The notes under the pieces are model-generated. The model was not told the DNA's origin. It worked only from the letters and a program-made list of their open reading frames with translations, and made no database searches. A stretch of DNA of 64,000 bases from Psychromarinibacter sp048262455 (GTDB lineage Bacteria; Pseudomonadota; Alphaproteobacteria; Rhodobacterales; Rhodobacteraceae). The stretch lies in assembly GCA_048262455.1 (NCBI GenBank), contig JBLXFD010000020.1, positions 9,182-73,181 of the forward strand. The letters are read 5' to 3'. Shown one piece after another: positions 8,144 to 16,479 of this stretch (its first letter is position 1; each line of letters starts with the position of its first letter). The translations under genes and the position numbers were made by a program.

Positions 8144-9651
8144 AGGTCATCCTGTGCCTGTTCGACTCGTTGAACCGGCGGGCGCTGTCCTGCCTCGGCG
8201 GCGACCACCCCACGCCGAACTTCGACCGGCTGGCGGCGCGCAGCGCGGTGTTCGGACAGCACTTCGTCGGGTCCATGCCCTGCATGCCGGCGCGGCGTGA
8301 CCTGCAGACCGGGCGGTTGAACTTCCTGCACCGCAGCTGGGGCCCGCTGGAACCCTTCGACGAGACCGTCACCGCGCGCATGGGCGCGGCAGGGGTGCAC
8401 AGCCACCTCGTGACCGACCACTACCACTACTTCGAGAACGGCGGCGCCAACTACCACACCGAGTTCACCACCTGGGACTTCCTGCGCGGGCAGGAGGCCG
8501 ACCCCTGGGCGCATTCGGTGACCCCGCCGCTGGACCGCTTCCGCGCCATGTACGACCCCGAGCAGATCGAGGAGGACCGCAGCGGCTACCGGCTGCAGGG
8601 CGCGATAAACCGCGACCAGATCCGCGAGACGGCGGAGTTCCCGGTGGTGCGCACCTTCGACGGGGCGCTGGATTTTCTGGGCGCGAACGGCGCGGCCGAC
8701 AACTGGTTCCTGCAGATCGAGACCTTCGACCCGCACGAGCCCTTCCACGCCCCCGCCGAACACCGCGCGCGCACGGGCGCCGCGGACGCCACGGGCAACG
8801 AGCCCCTGCGCGACTGGCCCCGCTACCGCCGCACCGAGGCGGGCGAGGACCTGCGGGCGGTGCGCGCCAACTACGCCGCCCTGGTGGCGCTGTGCGACGA
8901 CCAGCTGGGCCGGCTGCTGGACCACATGGACGCCGAGGACATGTGGGACGACACCGCGCTGATCGTCACCACCGACCACGGCTTCCTGCTGGGAGAGCAT
9001 GACTGGTGGGGCAAGAACCGCGCCCCCTTCTACAACGAGATCGCCCATATCCCGCTGTTCATCCACCTGCCCGGCGCCGCCCCCGGCCCGCGCCGCGCGC
9101 TGAGCCAGAACATCGACGTGGCGGCGACGCTGCTGGACCTTTACGGGCTGGAGCCGCTGGACGGGATGCAGGGCCGCTCGCTGCTGCCCGCGGTGCACGA
9201 GGATGCGCCGGGGCGCGAGATCGCGCTTTACGGGGTCTTCGGCGGCGCGATCAACGCCACCGACGGGCGGCACAGCTATTTCCGCTATCCGCCGGACATG
9301 GAATCCGCGCCGCTGAACGAATACACCCTGATGCCCCAGCACGCGCGCCGCCCCTTCACCGCCGCCGAATTCGCCGGCGCGGCGCTGCACCCCGGCTTCG
9401 GCTTCACCAAGGGCATGCCGCTGCTGAAGCTGCCCGCCCTTCCCGGCGCCATGCGCCCGCCGATGCAGGGCGGCGGCTTCGACGACACCGACACGGTGCT
9501 TTACGACCTGCAGGCCGACCCCGGCCAGACCGCACCGGTGGACGACCCGGAAACCGAGGCGCGCTTCTGCAAGGCCATCGCCGCCGAGATGGCGCGCCAC
9601 GAGGCACCGGAGGAGCTGTACGACCGTTTCGCGCTGGACCCGGCGGCATGA
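8140..9651 (+). CDS. Sulfatase (Cys-type, cytoplasmic), copy 2
   Basis: A 503-residue sulfatase. Activation motif PCMPARRDLQTGR places the formylglycine precursor at Cys48; VTTDHGFLLGEHDWWGK supplies the C-terminal metal ligands, and FDPHEPFHAP is the mid-domain conserved loop. The N-terminal metal strand uses FDS (KVILCLFDSLNRR) in place of the common ADQ. No signal peptide is visible. It overlaps tctA and the next sulfatase by 4 nt each. It is distinct in sequence from the other three sulfatases, which suggests a different linkage or position of sulfate rather than a recent duplication. Confidence 0.95.
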   Translation: MKVILCLFDSLNRRALSCLGGDHPTPNFDRLAARSAVFGQHFVGSMPCMPARRDLQTGRLNFLHRSWGPLEPFDETVTARMGAAGVHSHLVTDHYHYFENGGANYHTEFTTWDFLRGQEADPWAHSVTPPLDRFRAMYDPEQIEEDRSGYRLQGAINRDQIRETAEFPVVRTFDGALDFLGANGAADNWFLQIETFDPHEPFHAPAEHRARTGAADATGNEPLRDWPRYRRTEAGEDLRAVRANYAALVALCDDQLGRLLDHMDAEDMWDDTALIVTTDHGFLLGEHDWWGKNRAPFYNEIAHIPLFIHLPGAAPGPRRALSQNIDVAATLLDLYGLEPLDGMQGRSLLPAVHEDAPGREIALYGVFGGAINATDGRHSYFRYPPDMESAPLNEYTLMPQHARRPFTAAEFAGAALHPGFGFTKGMPLLKLPALPGAMRPPMQGGGFDDTDTVLYDLQADPGQTAPVDDPETEARFCKAIAAEMARHEAPEELYDRFALDPAA

Positions 9652-11117
9652 GCCGGCCGAACATCCTGTGGATCTGCGCCGACCAGATGCGCCACGACAC
9701 CATCGCGGCGCTGGGCAACCCGCATATCCGCACGCCGAACCTTGACCGGCTGGCGGCCGAAGGCACCGCCTTCACCCGCACCTACGTGCAGAACACCGTC
9801 TGCACCCCCTCCCGCGCCAGTTTCCTGACCGGCCGCTACCCCGCCGCGCACCGGGTCTACCGGAACGGGGTGGAAAGCTTTCCCCCCGACGAGGTGCTGG
9901 TGACCCGGATCTTCGCCGACGCGGGTTATGACTGCGGGCTGGTGGGCAAGCTGCACCTGTCCACCGCCACCGCCGGAGAGGTGCGCCCCGACGACGGCTA
10001 CCGCTACTTCCAGTGGTCGCACAACCCGATGACCGGCGAGGCGGACGCGCAGAACGCCTATCACCACTGGCTGAAGGACAAGGGCCTCGACCCGGCGGAA
10101 CTGTTCGACACCCAGCGCGGCTTCATCGGCGCGGGCGCGCCCGAAGAGCTGCACCAGACCACGTGGTGTGCCGAGAAGGCGATCGAGTTCATCGGGCAGG
10201 ACCGGGACGGCCCCTGGCTGCTGAGCGTGAACCCCTACGATCCGCACCCGCCCTTCGATCCGCCGCAGGAATACCTGGACCGCTACGACCCCGAGGACCT
10301 GCCGCCGCCGCTGTTCCGCCAGTCCGATCTGGAACGCCAGCCGCAGTTCGCCCGGGTCCGCAGCCAGACCGTCACCGCCGCCAACCCGCTGGGCGGCGCG
10401 GCGGAGGAAGAGGACTACGCCAGCCAGTCCGAACGCGGCTTCCGCCCCCCCGCCAGCTACGACGGCCGGGCGGTGAAGGCGGCCTACTACGCGATGATCG
10501 AACTGCTGGACACCCAGGTGGGCCGCATCCTTGACGCGCTGGAGCAAAGCGGCCAGCGCGAGGACACGCTGGTGATCTTCACCAGCGACCACGGCGAGCT
10601 GCTGGGCGATCACGGGTTGCTCTACAAGGGCTGCCGCTTTTTCGAGGGGCTGACCCACGTGCCGCTGATCCTGTCCTGGCCCGGCCGCATCCGCGCGGGT
10701 GTGCAGGCCGAGGGGCTGGCGGAACTGGTGGATCTTGCGCCGACGATCCTCGAGGCCGCGGGCCTGCCGGTGCCCGAGGCGATGCAGGGTGCCTCGCTGC
10801 TGCCGATCGCCACCGGCGCCGCGCCGCCGGAGCGGCACAAGGACCTGGTGATCTGCGACTTCAACGACTCCGTCGGCTACTCGCCGGTGCCCGACCGCAC
10901 CCAGGCGACCATGACCTTCGACGGCCGCTGGAAGCTGGCGCTCTACCACAGCCACGGCATCGGCGAGCTGTTCGACCTGGATGCCGATCCCGGCGAATTC
11001 GACAACCTCTTCGGCCGGCCGGAGCTGGCCGCCAAGCAGGCCGAACTGGTCCTGCGCCACGTCAACGCCTGGGCGGCCACGGTCACGCCGCGCGGCAGGA
11101 GGGTCTCCAATGCCTGA
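9648..11117 (+). CDS. Sulfatase (Cys-type, cytoplasmic), copy 3
   Basis: A 489-residue sulfatase starting at ATG 9648, which overlaps the previous stop (ATGA). The open frame extends 640 nt further upstream but that part only shadows the preceding gene. Motifs: NILWICADQMRHDT (metal ligands), NTVCTPSRASFLTGRYP (Cys52 in CxPSR) and FTSDHGELLGDHGLLYKG. The fold begins at residue 4, leaving no room for a signal peptide. Family members include choline-sulfatase-like and glycan sulfatases; the neighbours favour a sugar-acid sulfate, but substrate is inferred only. Confidence 0.95.
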   Translation: MSRPNILWICADQMRHDTIAALGNPHIRTPNLDRLAAEGTAFTRTYVQNTVCTPSRASFLTGRYPAAHRVYRNGVESFPPDEVLVTRIFADAGYDCGLVGKLHLSTATAGEVRPDDGYRYFQWSHNPMTGEADAQNAYHHWLKDKGLDPAELFDTQRGFIGAGAPEELHQTTWCAEKAIEFIGQDRDGPWLLSVNPYDPHPPFDPPQEYLDRYDPEDLPPPLFRQSDLERQPQFARVRSQTVTAANPLGGAAEEEDYASQSERGFRPPASYDGRAVKAAYYAMIELLDTQVGRILDALEQSGQREDTLVIFTSDHGELLGDHGLLYKGCRFFEGLTHVPLILSWPGRIRAGVQAEGLAELVDLAPTILEAAGLPVPEAMQGASLLPIATGAAPPERHKDLVICDFNDSVGYSPVPDRTQATMTFDGRWKLALYHSHGIGELFDLDADPGEFDNLFGRPELAAKQAELVLRHVNAWAATVTPRGRRVSNA

Positions 11118-12423
11118 CATGTCTCCCACGTTTCCCGCCGTGGTGCTGCCGCACCTCGAGGGGGTGGAACTGCCGAAGCTGCGCCGGGTGCGCGTGCGCC
11201 AGCCGGAAACCCCCATGGTGCCCGACACCGCCGCCGCGGTGCGCGCGGCGCTGGACGCGCAGGCGGGGCTGTTCGAGGGGCTGGCCGAGGGGGCCGAGAT
11301 CGCCGTGGCCGTGGGCAGCCGCGGGATCTGCGAGATCGACCTGGTGGCCCGCACCGCGGTGGAATGGCTGAAGGCCCGCGGCCTCGCCCCCTTCATCGTG
11401 CCCGGCATGGGATCGCACGGGGGCGGCACCGCCGAGGGTCAGCGCGCGGTGCTGGCGCGGCTGGGGGTGGACGAGGCCCGCATGGGCTGCGAGATCCGCG
11501 CCACCATGGAGACCGTGCAGTACGGCGAGATCGAGGGCGGCCACGTCTGCCACTTCGACGCCAATGCCGCCGCCGCCGCCGGGGTGCTGGCGATCAACCG
11601 GGTCAAGGCGCACACCAGCTATCCGCGTCCCGTGGAAAGCGGGCTGACCAAGATGCTCGCGGTGGGGCTGGGCAAGCAGCAGGGCGCGCGCTCGGTGCAT
11701 TTCACCGGCCCGCGCGGGCTGTCCGAGGTGCTGCCGCGCCTCGCCGCCCGCGTGGTGGAACGCGCGCCGCTGACCGCCGGGCTGGCGCTGGTGGAGAACG
11801 CCGAGGAACGCATCGCCCATGTCGAGGCGGTGCCGCCCGCAGAGTTCTACGCCGCCGACGAACGGCTGCTGAAGATGTCCAAGGCCGCCATGGCCCGCCT
11901 GCCCTTCGACCTGCTGGACGGGTTGATCGTGGAAAAGGTGGGCAAGGACATCTCCGGCGCCGGGATGGACCCGGCGATCTGCGGGCGTGCCGACATCCGC
12001 GGGGTCGAGAACCCCAAGACCCCCTACATCCACAAGATCGCCGTGCTGGGCATGACCGAGGCTACCGGCGGCAACGGCATGGGCGTGGGCGTCGCCGACT
12101 ACGCGCCCCGGGCGTGCATCGAGGCGCTGGACCTCAAGGCGATCTACATGAACGCCGTCACCGCCACGATCATCGAGAAGGCCCGCCTGCCGGTGGTGCT
12201 GCCCGACGACCGCGCGGTGCTGCGGGCGCTGGTGGCCACCTGCTGGGCCGCGGGCGCGCCGCGGATCTGCCAGATCAAATCGACGCTGCACCTGGACGAG
12301 ATGGCGGTGACGGACAACCTGGCCGAGGAACTGCGCGAAAAGGGCCTGCTGCTGTCAGAGGACGCGCCGGCGCCGCTGACCTTCGACGCCGAGGGGCGGC
12401 TGAACGAAAGGCTGTGGCAATGA
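11110..12423 (+). CDS. LarA-family nickel-pincer (NPN) racemase/epimerase homologue
   Basis: A 437-residue protein of the lactate racemase superfamily (DUF2088 N-terminal domain), which racemises or epimerises alpha-hydroxy acids through a nickel-pincer nucleotide. The L. plantarum ligands H108, H174, K184 and H200 have counterparts here: H103 in GMGSHGGGT, H168 in RVKAHTSY, K181 in GLTKML and H197 in RSVHF. The K-to-H spacing of 16 is identical. The start at 11110 has AGGAGG 7 nt upstream and overlaps the preceding sulfatase by 8 nt. larC and larE downstream supply cofactor-making functions. Context with UxaA and enolase enzymes suggests C2 epimerisation of a sugar acid; lactate is unlikely. 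Substrate is unproven. Confidence 0.85.
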   Translation: MPDMSPTFPAVVLPHLEGVELPKLRRVRVRQPETPMVPDTAAAVRAALDAQAGLFEGLAEGAEIAVAVGSRGICEIDLVARTAVEWLKARGLAPFIVPGMGSHGGGTAEGQRAVLARLGVDEARMGCEIRATMETVQYGEIEGGHVCHFDANAAAAAGVLAINRVKAHTSYPRPVESGLTKMLAVGLGKQQGARSVHFTGPRGLSEVLPRLAARVVERAPLTAGLALVENAEERIAHVEAVPPAEFYAADERLLKMSKAAMARLPFDLLDGLIVEKVGKDISGAGMDPAICGRADIRGVENPKTPYIHKIAVLGMTEATGGNGMGVGVADYAPRACIEALDLKAIYMNAVTATIIEKARLPVVLPDDRAVLRALVATCWAAGAPRICQIKSTLHLDEMAVTDNLAEELREKGLLLSEDAPAPLTFDAEGRLNERLWQ

Positions 12424-13892
12424 GCGCGCGGCGGGCAAAGAACCTGCTGTTCATCTTCTCGGACCAGCACGCGGCCCGGGTCACCGGCTGCTACGGCGAT
12501 GCGCATGTCGAGACCCCGGCGCTGGACGCGCTGGCGGCGCGCGGGGTGCGGCTGGACAACGTCTATTGCCCCTCGCCCATCTGCGTGCCCAGCCGCATGT
12601 CGATGCTGACCGCGCGCCACCCGCACCGGCAGGACTGCTGGACCAACGACGACTACCTCGCCTCGGACATCCCCACCTGGCTGCACGCCCTCGGCGCCGC
12701 CGGGCACCGGCCGGAACTGGTGGGGCGGATGCACGCCATGGGGCCCGACCAGCTGCACGGCTACGTGGCGCGCGAGGTGGGCGACCACTCGCCCAACTGG
12801 GCCGGCGCCGGGCGGCACGACATGGGGCCACTGGCCAAGACCAACGATCCCAATCCCGACAGCCTCGTGGCCTGCGGCGCGGGCCAGTCGGCCTACGAGG
12901 TCAAGGACCTGGACGTGACCGAGGCGGCGCTGGCCGCGCTCGACCGGATCGCCGCCGAGGACCGGCCGTTCTGCCTGACGGTGGGCCTGATGCTGCCCCA
13001 CGCGCCCTACGTCGCGGCTCAGAAGTGGATCGACCGCTACCTGGACGAGCTGCCGCCCCCCGCGATCCCGCCGGCGCCCGAAGGGGCCGAGCATCCCTGG
13101 ATCGCCTGGTGGCGCCGCAACCGGGGCGTCGAGGCGGTGCCGGAGCCGCAGTCGCGCCTGGCCCGCGCCGCCTACTGGGGGCTGGTCAGCGCCATGGACG
13201 AGATGATCGGCCGCATCCTCGCCCGCCTGCGCGACCACGGGATGGAGCAGGACACCCTGGTGGTCTACGCCTCGGACCACGGCGACCACGTGGGCGAGCG
13301 CGGGCTTTGGTGGAAGCACACGCTGTTCGACGAAAGCGCCAAGGTGCCGGTGATCGCCGCGCTGCCCGGCGTGCTGCCCGAGGGCGCGGCCTTCGGGCAG
13401 GTCTGCGGGCTGGCGGACCTGTCACAAACGATGATCGAGGCCATGGGCGGCACGCCCCTGCCGGACGCCGACGGGCGCAGCCTCTGGCCGCTGCTGACCG
13501 GCGCATCGGCGGATTGGGAAGACCAGGCCTTCTGCGAATACTGCACCGACGGCGTGCCCGACTGGACCGGCGGCCGCGCGGTGCGCCAGCGGATGATCCG
13601 CCGGGGCCGCTGGAAGCTGCACTACTACTGGGGCGAGCCGCCGCTGCTGTTCGACATGGAGGCCGATCCGCAGGAACAGGCCAACCTCGCCGACGATCCC
13701 GCCCACCGCGCGGTGCTGGAGGACCTGACCGCCCGGGTGCTGGACGGCTGGGACCCCGAGGCGATAGACGCGGTGATGCGCCGCCGCCGGGCGCAGAAGG
13801 ACGTGATCGCCGCCTGGGTGCGCGAGACGCGGCCGGAAAGCTCCCACATCTGGCCGATGCGCGATGGAATGAACAGACTGGACCCGCAATGA
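12420..13892 (+). CDS. Sulfatase (Cys-type, cytoplasmic), copy 4
   Basis: A 490-residue sulfatase, ATG 12420 overlapping the LarA-family stop. Motifs: NLLFIFSDQHAARVTGCYG (metal ligands), SPICVPSRMSMLTAR (Cys55 in CxPSR) and YASDHGDHVGERGLWWKHT. There is no signal peptide. It is interposed between the LarA homologue and the enolase gene, all by 4-nt overlaps, which ties desulfation and sugar-acid conversion into one pathway. It could act on an intermediate formed after epimerisation, but the order of steps cannot be read from gene order. Confidence 0.95.
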   Translation: MSARRAKNLLFIFSDQHAARVTGCYGDAHVETPALDALAARGVRLDNVYCPSPICVPSRMSMLTARHPHRQDCWTNDDYLASDIPTWLHALGAAGHRPELVGRMHAMGPDQLHGYVAREVGDHSPNWAGAGRHDMGPLAKTNDPNPDSLVACGAGQSAYEVKDLDVTEAALAALDRIAAEDRPFCLTVGLMLPHAPYVAAQKWIDRYLDELPPPAIPPAPEGAEHPWIAWWRRNRGVEAVPEPQSRLARAAYWGLVSAMDEMIGRILARLRDHGMEQDTLVVYASDHGDHVGERGLWWKHTLFDESAKVPVIAALPGVLPEGAAFGQVCGLADLSQTMIEAMGGTPLPDADGRSLWPLLTGASADWEDQAFCEYCTDGVPDWTGGRAVRQRMIRRGRWKLHYYWGEPPLLFDMEADPQEQANLADDPAHRAVLEDLTARVLDGWDPEAIDAVMRRRRAQKDVIAAWVRETRPESSHIWPMRDGMNRLDPQ

Positions 13893-15022
13893 CCCGCCTC
13901 GCCAAGCTCGAGATCTACCACTTCCGCCATCCGCTGGTGCAAGCCATCACAACGGTGATGGGGCCGATGACCCACCGCCCGGCCCTGCTGCTGCGGATCG
14001 AGGACGCCGAGGGCGCCGAGGGCTGGGGCGAGATCTGGTGCAACTTCCCGCCCGGCGGCGACCTGCACCGGGCGCGGCTGGCGATCAACGTGCTGCCCCA
14101 CGCGCTGGCCGGGCTCGAGGCCGACGAGACGCCGTTCGAGACGATCCGCACCCGCCTGCGCCGCCTTGCCATCCAGGCCGGCGAGCCGGGACCGGTGGCG
14201 CAGCTGGCCGCCGGCGCCGACATTGCCCTGCACGACCTGCGCGCGCGCCGGCAGGGGGTGCCGCTGGCCCGCCTGCTGGGCGGCGCGCCGCGCGCGGTTC
14301 CGGCCTATGCCAGCGGCATCGACCCGGCCCGCTTCGAGGCGCAGTACGAGCGGATGCGCGGGCTGGGCTACCGCCGCTTCAAGCAGCGCATTGGCTTCGG
14401 CGAGGACGAGGGCCTGCCGCAACTGGAAACCGCCGCGGCGGACCTGCGCGAGGGCGAGGTGCTGATGGCCGATGCCAACCAGGCCTGGGACGCCCCCACC
14501 GCCATCGCCCGCGCCGACCGGCTGGCGCCGCTGCACCTGAACTGGCTGGAGGAACCGATCTGCGCCGACGACCCGCTGCCAGACTGGCAGGCGGTGGCCA
14601 ATGCCGCGCCGATGCCGCTGGCGGGGGGCGAGAACATCGGCCACCGGGCGGACTTCAGCACCGCCATCGCGGCGGGCGTCTTCGGCTTCATGCAGCCCGA
14701 CATCTGCAAGTGGGGCGGGCTCTCGGGCGCCGCCTCGGTGGCGCGCGAGGCCGAGGCGGCGGGGATCACCTACTGCCCGCATTTCCTTGGCGGCGGCGTC
14801 GGGCTGGTGGCCTCGGCGCACCTGCTGGCGGCGGTGGGCGGCGCTGGGTTCCTCGAGGTCGACAGCCAGGAGAACCCGCTGCTGGAACACTTCTCTGGCC
14901 GCGGACTGGCGCTGAAGGACGGCGCCTTCCCGGTGACCGACGCGGCGGGGCTGGGCTACGTGCCCGACGTGGCGGGGGCGGCGAACATGCTGGCCTCGCG
15001 CGAGGAAAGGCGCCTGTCATGA
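13889..15022 (+). CDS. Mandelate racemase/muconate lactonizing enzyme family protein (probable sugar-acid dehydratase)
   Basis: A 377-residue enolase-superfamily enzyme; these abstract a proton alpha to a carboxylate, most often to dehydrate sugar acids. Magnesium ligands fit D195 (MADANQAW), E221 (LEEP) and E248 (GGEN). The D271/H298 pair (QPDICKWGG, CPHFLGGG) marks the mandelate racemase subgroup. The usual KxK at the second barrel strand is K165-Q-R167, so the second lysine is replaced by arginine. No signal peptide. It starts by ATGA overlap with sulfatase 4 and ends by overlap with the SAF-domain gene. Dehydratase or epimerase are both possible. Confidence 0.9.
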   Translation: MTRLAKLEIYHFRHPLVQAITTVMGPMTHRPALLLRIEDAEGAEGWGEIWCNFPPGGDLHRARLAINVLPHALAGLEADETPFETIRTRLRRLAIQAGEPGPVAQLAAGADIALHDLRARRQGVPLARLLGGAPRAVPAYASGIDPARFEAQYERMRGLGYRRFKQRIGFGEDEGLPQLETAAADLREGEVLMADANQAWDAPTAIARADRLAPLHLNWLEEPICADDPLPDWQAVANAAPMPLAGGENIGHRADFSTAIAAGVFGFMQPDICKWGGLSGAASVAREAEAAGITYCPHFLGGGVGLVASAHLLAAVGGAGFLEVDSQENPLLEHFSGRGLALKDGAFPVTDAAGLGYVPDVAGAANMLASREERRLS

Positions 15023-15300
15023 GCATCGGCGCGGTGCGGCTGCACCCTGGGGACAACGTGCTGTGCCTGCTGCGCGACCACGCGGGCGGCGAGGTGCCGC
15101 AGACCGCCGGCGGCCCCGGCCCCGCCCTGCGCGCGCCGGTGGCGCTGGGGCACAAGGTGGCGCTGGAACCCATCGCCAAGGGCGGCGAGGTGCGCAAGTA
15201 CGGCGTGCCCATCGGCCGCGCCACCCGGGACATCGCTGAGGGCGACCACGTGCACCTGCACAACCTCAAGGGCTTCCTCGACCAGGGAGAGGTGGCATGA
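15019..15300 (+). CDS. UxaA-family SAF domain protein (altronate dehydratase N-terminal half), copy 1
   Basis: A 93-residue SAF domain. The signature GHKVALEPIAKGGEVRKYG followed by PIGRATRDIAEGDHVHLHN matches the small N-terminal part of altronate/galactarate dehydratases, where it partners an Fe(II)-dependent catalytic domain. Here it is a separate gene overlapping the catalytic-domain gene by 4 nt, so the two halves likely form a complex in equal amounts. Confidence 0.9.
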   Translation: MSIGAVRLHPGDNVLCLLRDHAGGEVPQTAGGPGPALRAPVALGHKVALEPIAKGGEVRKYGVPIGRATRDIAEGDHVHLHNLKGFLDQGEVA

Positions 15301-16466
15301 CCCTGCCCCGCGAGTTCCTCGGCTACCCCCGCGCCAGCGGCCCCGCAGGCGTGCGCAACCACCTGCTGATCCTGTCGGTCTGCGGGCTGAACGCCCCCGG
15401 CGCGCGCAAGCTGGCGGCGGCGCTGCCCGATGCGGTGCTGGTCTCGACCATGTACGGGCGCGGACAGGTGGGCGAGGACAAGGCCTTTCACCAGCGGATG
15501 CTGACCGGCTTTGCCACCCATCCCAACGTGGGCGCGGTGGTGATCCTGGCCGCCGACACCGCCATGCGAGAGAAATTCGAGGCCCCCGTCGCCGCTTCGG
15601 GCCGCCCGGTGCTGGGCCTGTCGCTGCAGGAAGAGGGCGAGGACGGCGAGGCGCTGCTGTCCAAGGCCACCGAGGGCGGGAAGAAGCTGGCGCGGCAGCT
15701 GGCCGAGGAGGCCCGCGTCCCCTGCCCCATCACCGAGTTGACCATCGCCATGGAATGCGGCCATTCCGACGCTTCCTCGGGCATCGTGGCCAACCCGCTG
15801 GCGGGCGACGTCGCCGACGCCGTCTGCGCGGCGGGCGGCAGGGCGATCTTCAGCGAGACGCTGGAATGGACCGGCGCCGAGGACAGCCTCTACCGCCGCT
15901 GCGCCGACTCGGCGGTGGCGGAACGGCTGCGCGACCTCGTGGGCGCACGCCACACCATTGCGCGGCAGGCGGGGCACGACGTGGCGCTGGGCAACCCCGG
16001 GCCGCAGAACCACGCGGGCGGGCTGACCACGCTGGAGGAAAAGTCGCTGGGCGCCGTCGCCAAGGGCGGCACCGGCCCCATCGTCGGCGCGCTGTCGCAG
16101 GGCGAGGCACCGGGCGCCGCGCCGGGGCTCTACCTGATGGACACGCCGACGCTCTCGCCCGAATCGATCTCTTCCATGGTGGCGGCGGGGGCGCAGATCG
16201 TGCTTTTCACCACCGGCCACGGCAACCCCTATGCCAGCGCCGTGTCGCCCACGCTGAAGATCACCGCCAACCCCGAGACCGCGGCGCGGCTGCCACGGCA
16301 GATCGACTGCGATGCCTCCGCCGCCTTCACCGGCGCCGCCCCGCGCGATACGCTGCTGCCGAAACTGCTGGACACGCTGGTTCGCGTGGCCGAGGGAGAG
16401 GCGACCAACGCGGAGCGGTTGGACGAGGGGGGCGAGGCAATCAGCCGACTTGGCCCCTCGATATGA
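15297..16466 (+). CDS. UxaA-family dehydratase catalytic subunit, copy 1
   Basis: A 389-residue protein matching the C-terminal catalytic domain of altronate dehydratase (D-altronate to 2-keto-3-deoxygluconate in the known enzyme). Seen: GYPRASGPAGVRNHLLIL at the start, ECGHSDASSGIVANPLAG near residues 150-167 (the usual ECGGSD has His in the fourth position), and LFTTGHGNP in the C-terminal part. Together with the SAF protein upstream it should dehydrate a sugar acid. A second, separate SAF/UxaA pair lies near 45-46.5 kb, so the two are likely for different substrates. Confidence 0.9.
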   Translation: MTLPREFLGYPRASGPAGVRNHLLILSVCGLNAPGARKLAAALPDAVLVSTMYGRGQVGEDKAFHQRMLTGFATHPNVGAVVILAADTAMREKFEAPVAASGRPVLGLSLQEEGEDGEALLSKATEGGKKLARQLAEEARVPCPITELTIAMECGHSDASSGIVANPLAGDVADAVCAAGGRAIFSETLEWTGAEDSLYRRCADSAVAERLRDLVGARHTIARQAGHDVALGNPGPQNHAGGLTTLEEKSLGAVAKGGTGPIVGALSQGEAPGAAPGLYLMDTPTLSPESISSMVAAGAQIVLFTTGHGNPYASAVSPTLKITANPETAARLPRQIDCDASAAFTGAAPRDTLLPKLLDTLVRVAEGEATNAERLDEGGEAISRLGPSI

Positions 16467-16479
16467 GGCGAATGACGAC

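Noticed and set aside
9006..9647. N-terminal extension of sulfatase 3
   Set aside because: The extra frame overlaps the preceding sulfatase in another frame and has low-complexity Arg/Pro-rich sequence; ATG 9648 begins right at the conserved fold with an ATGA overlap.
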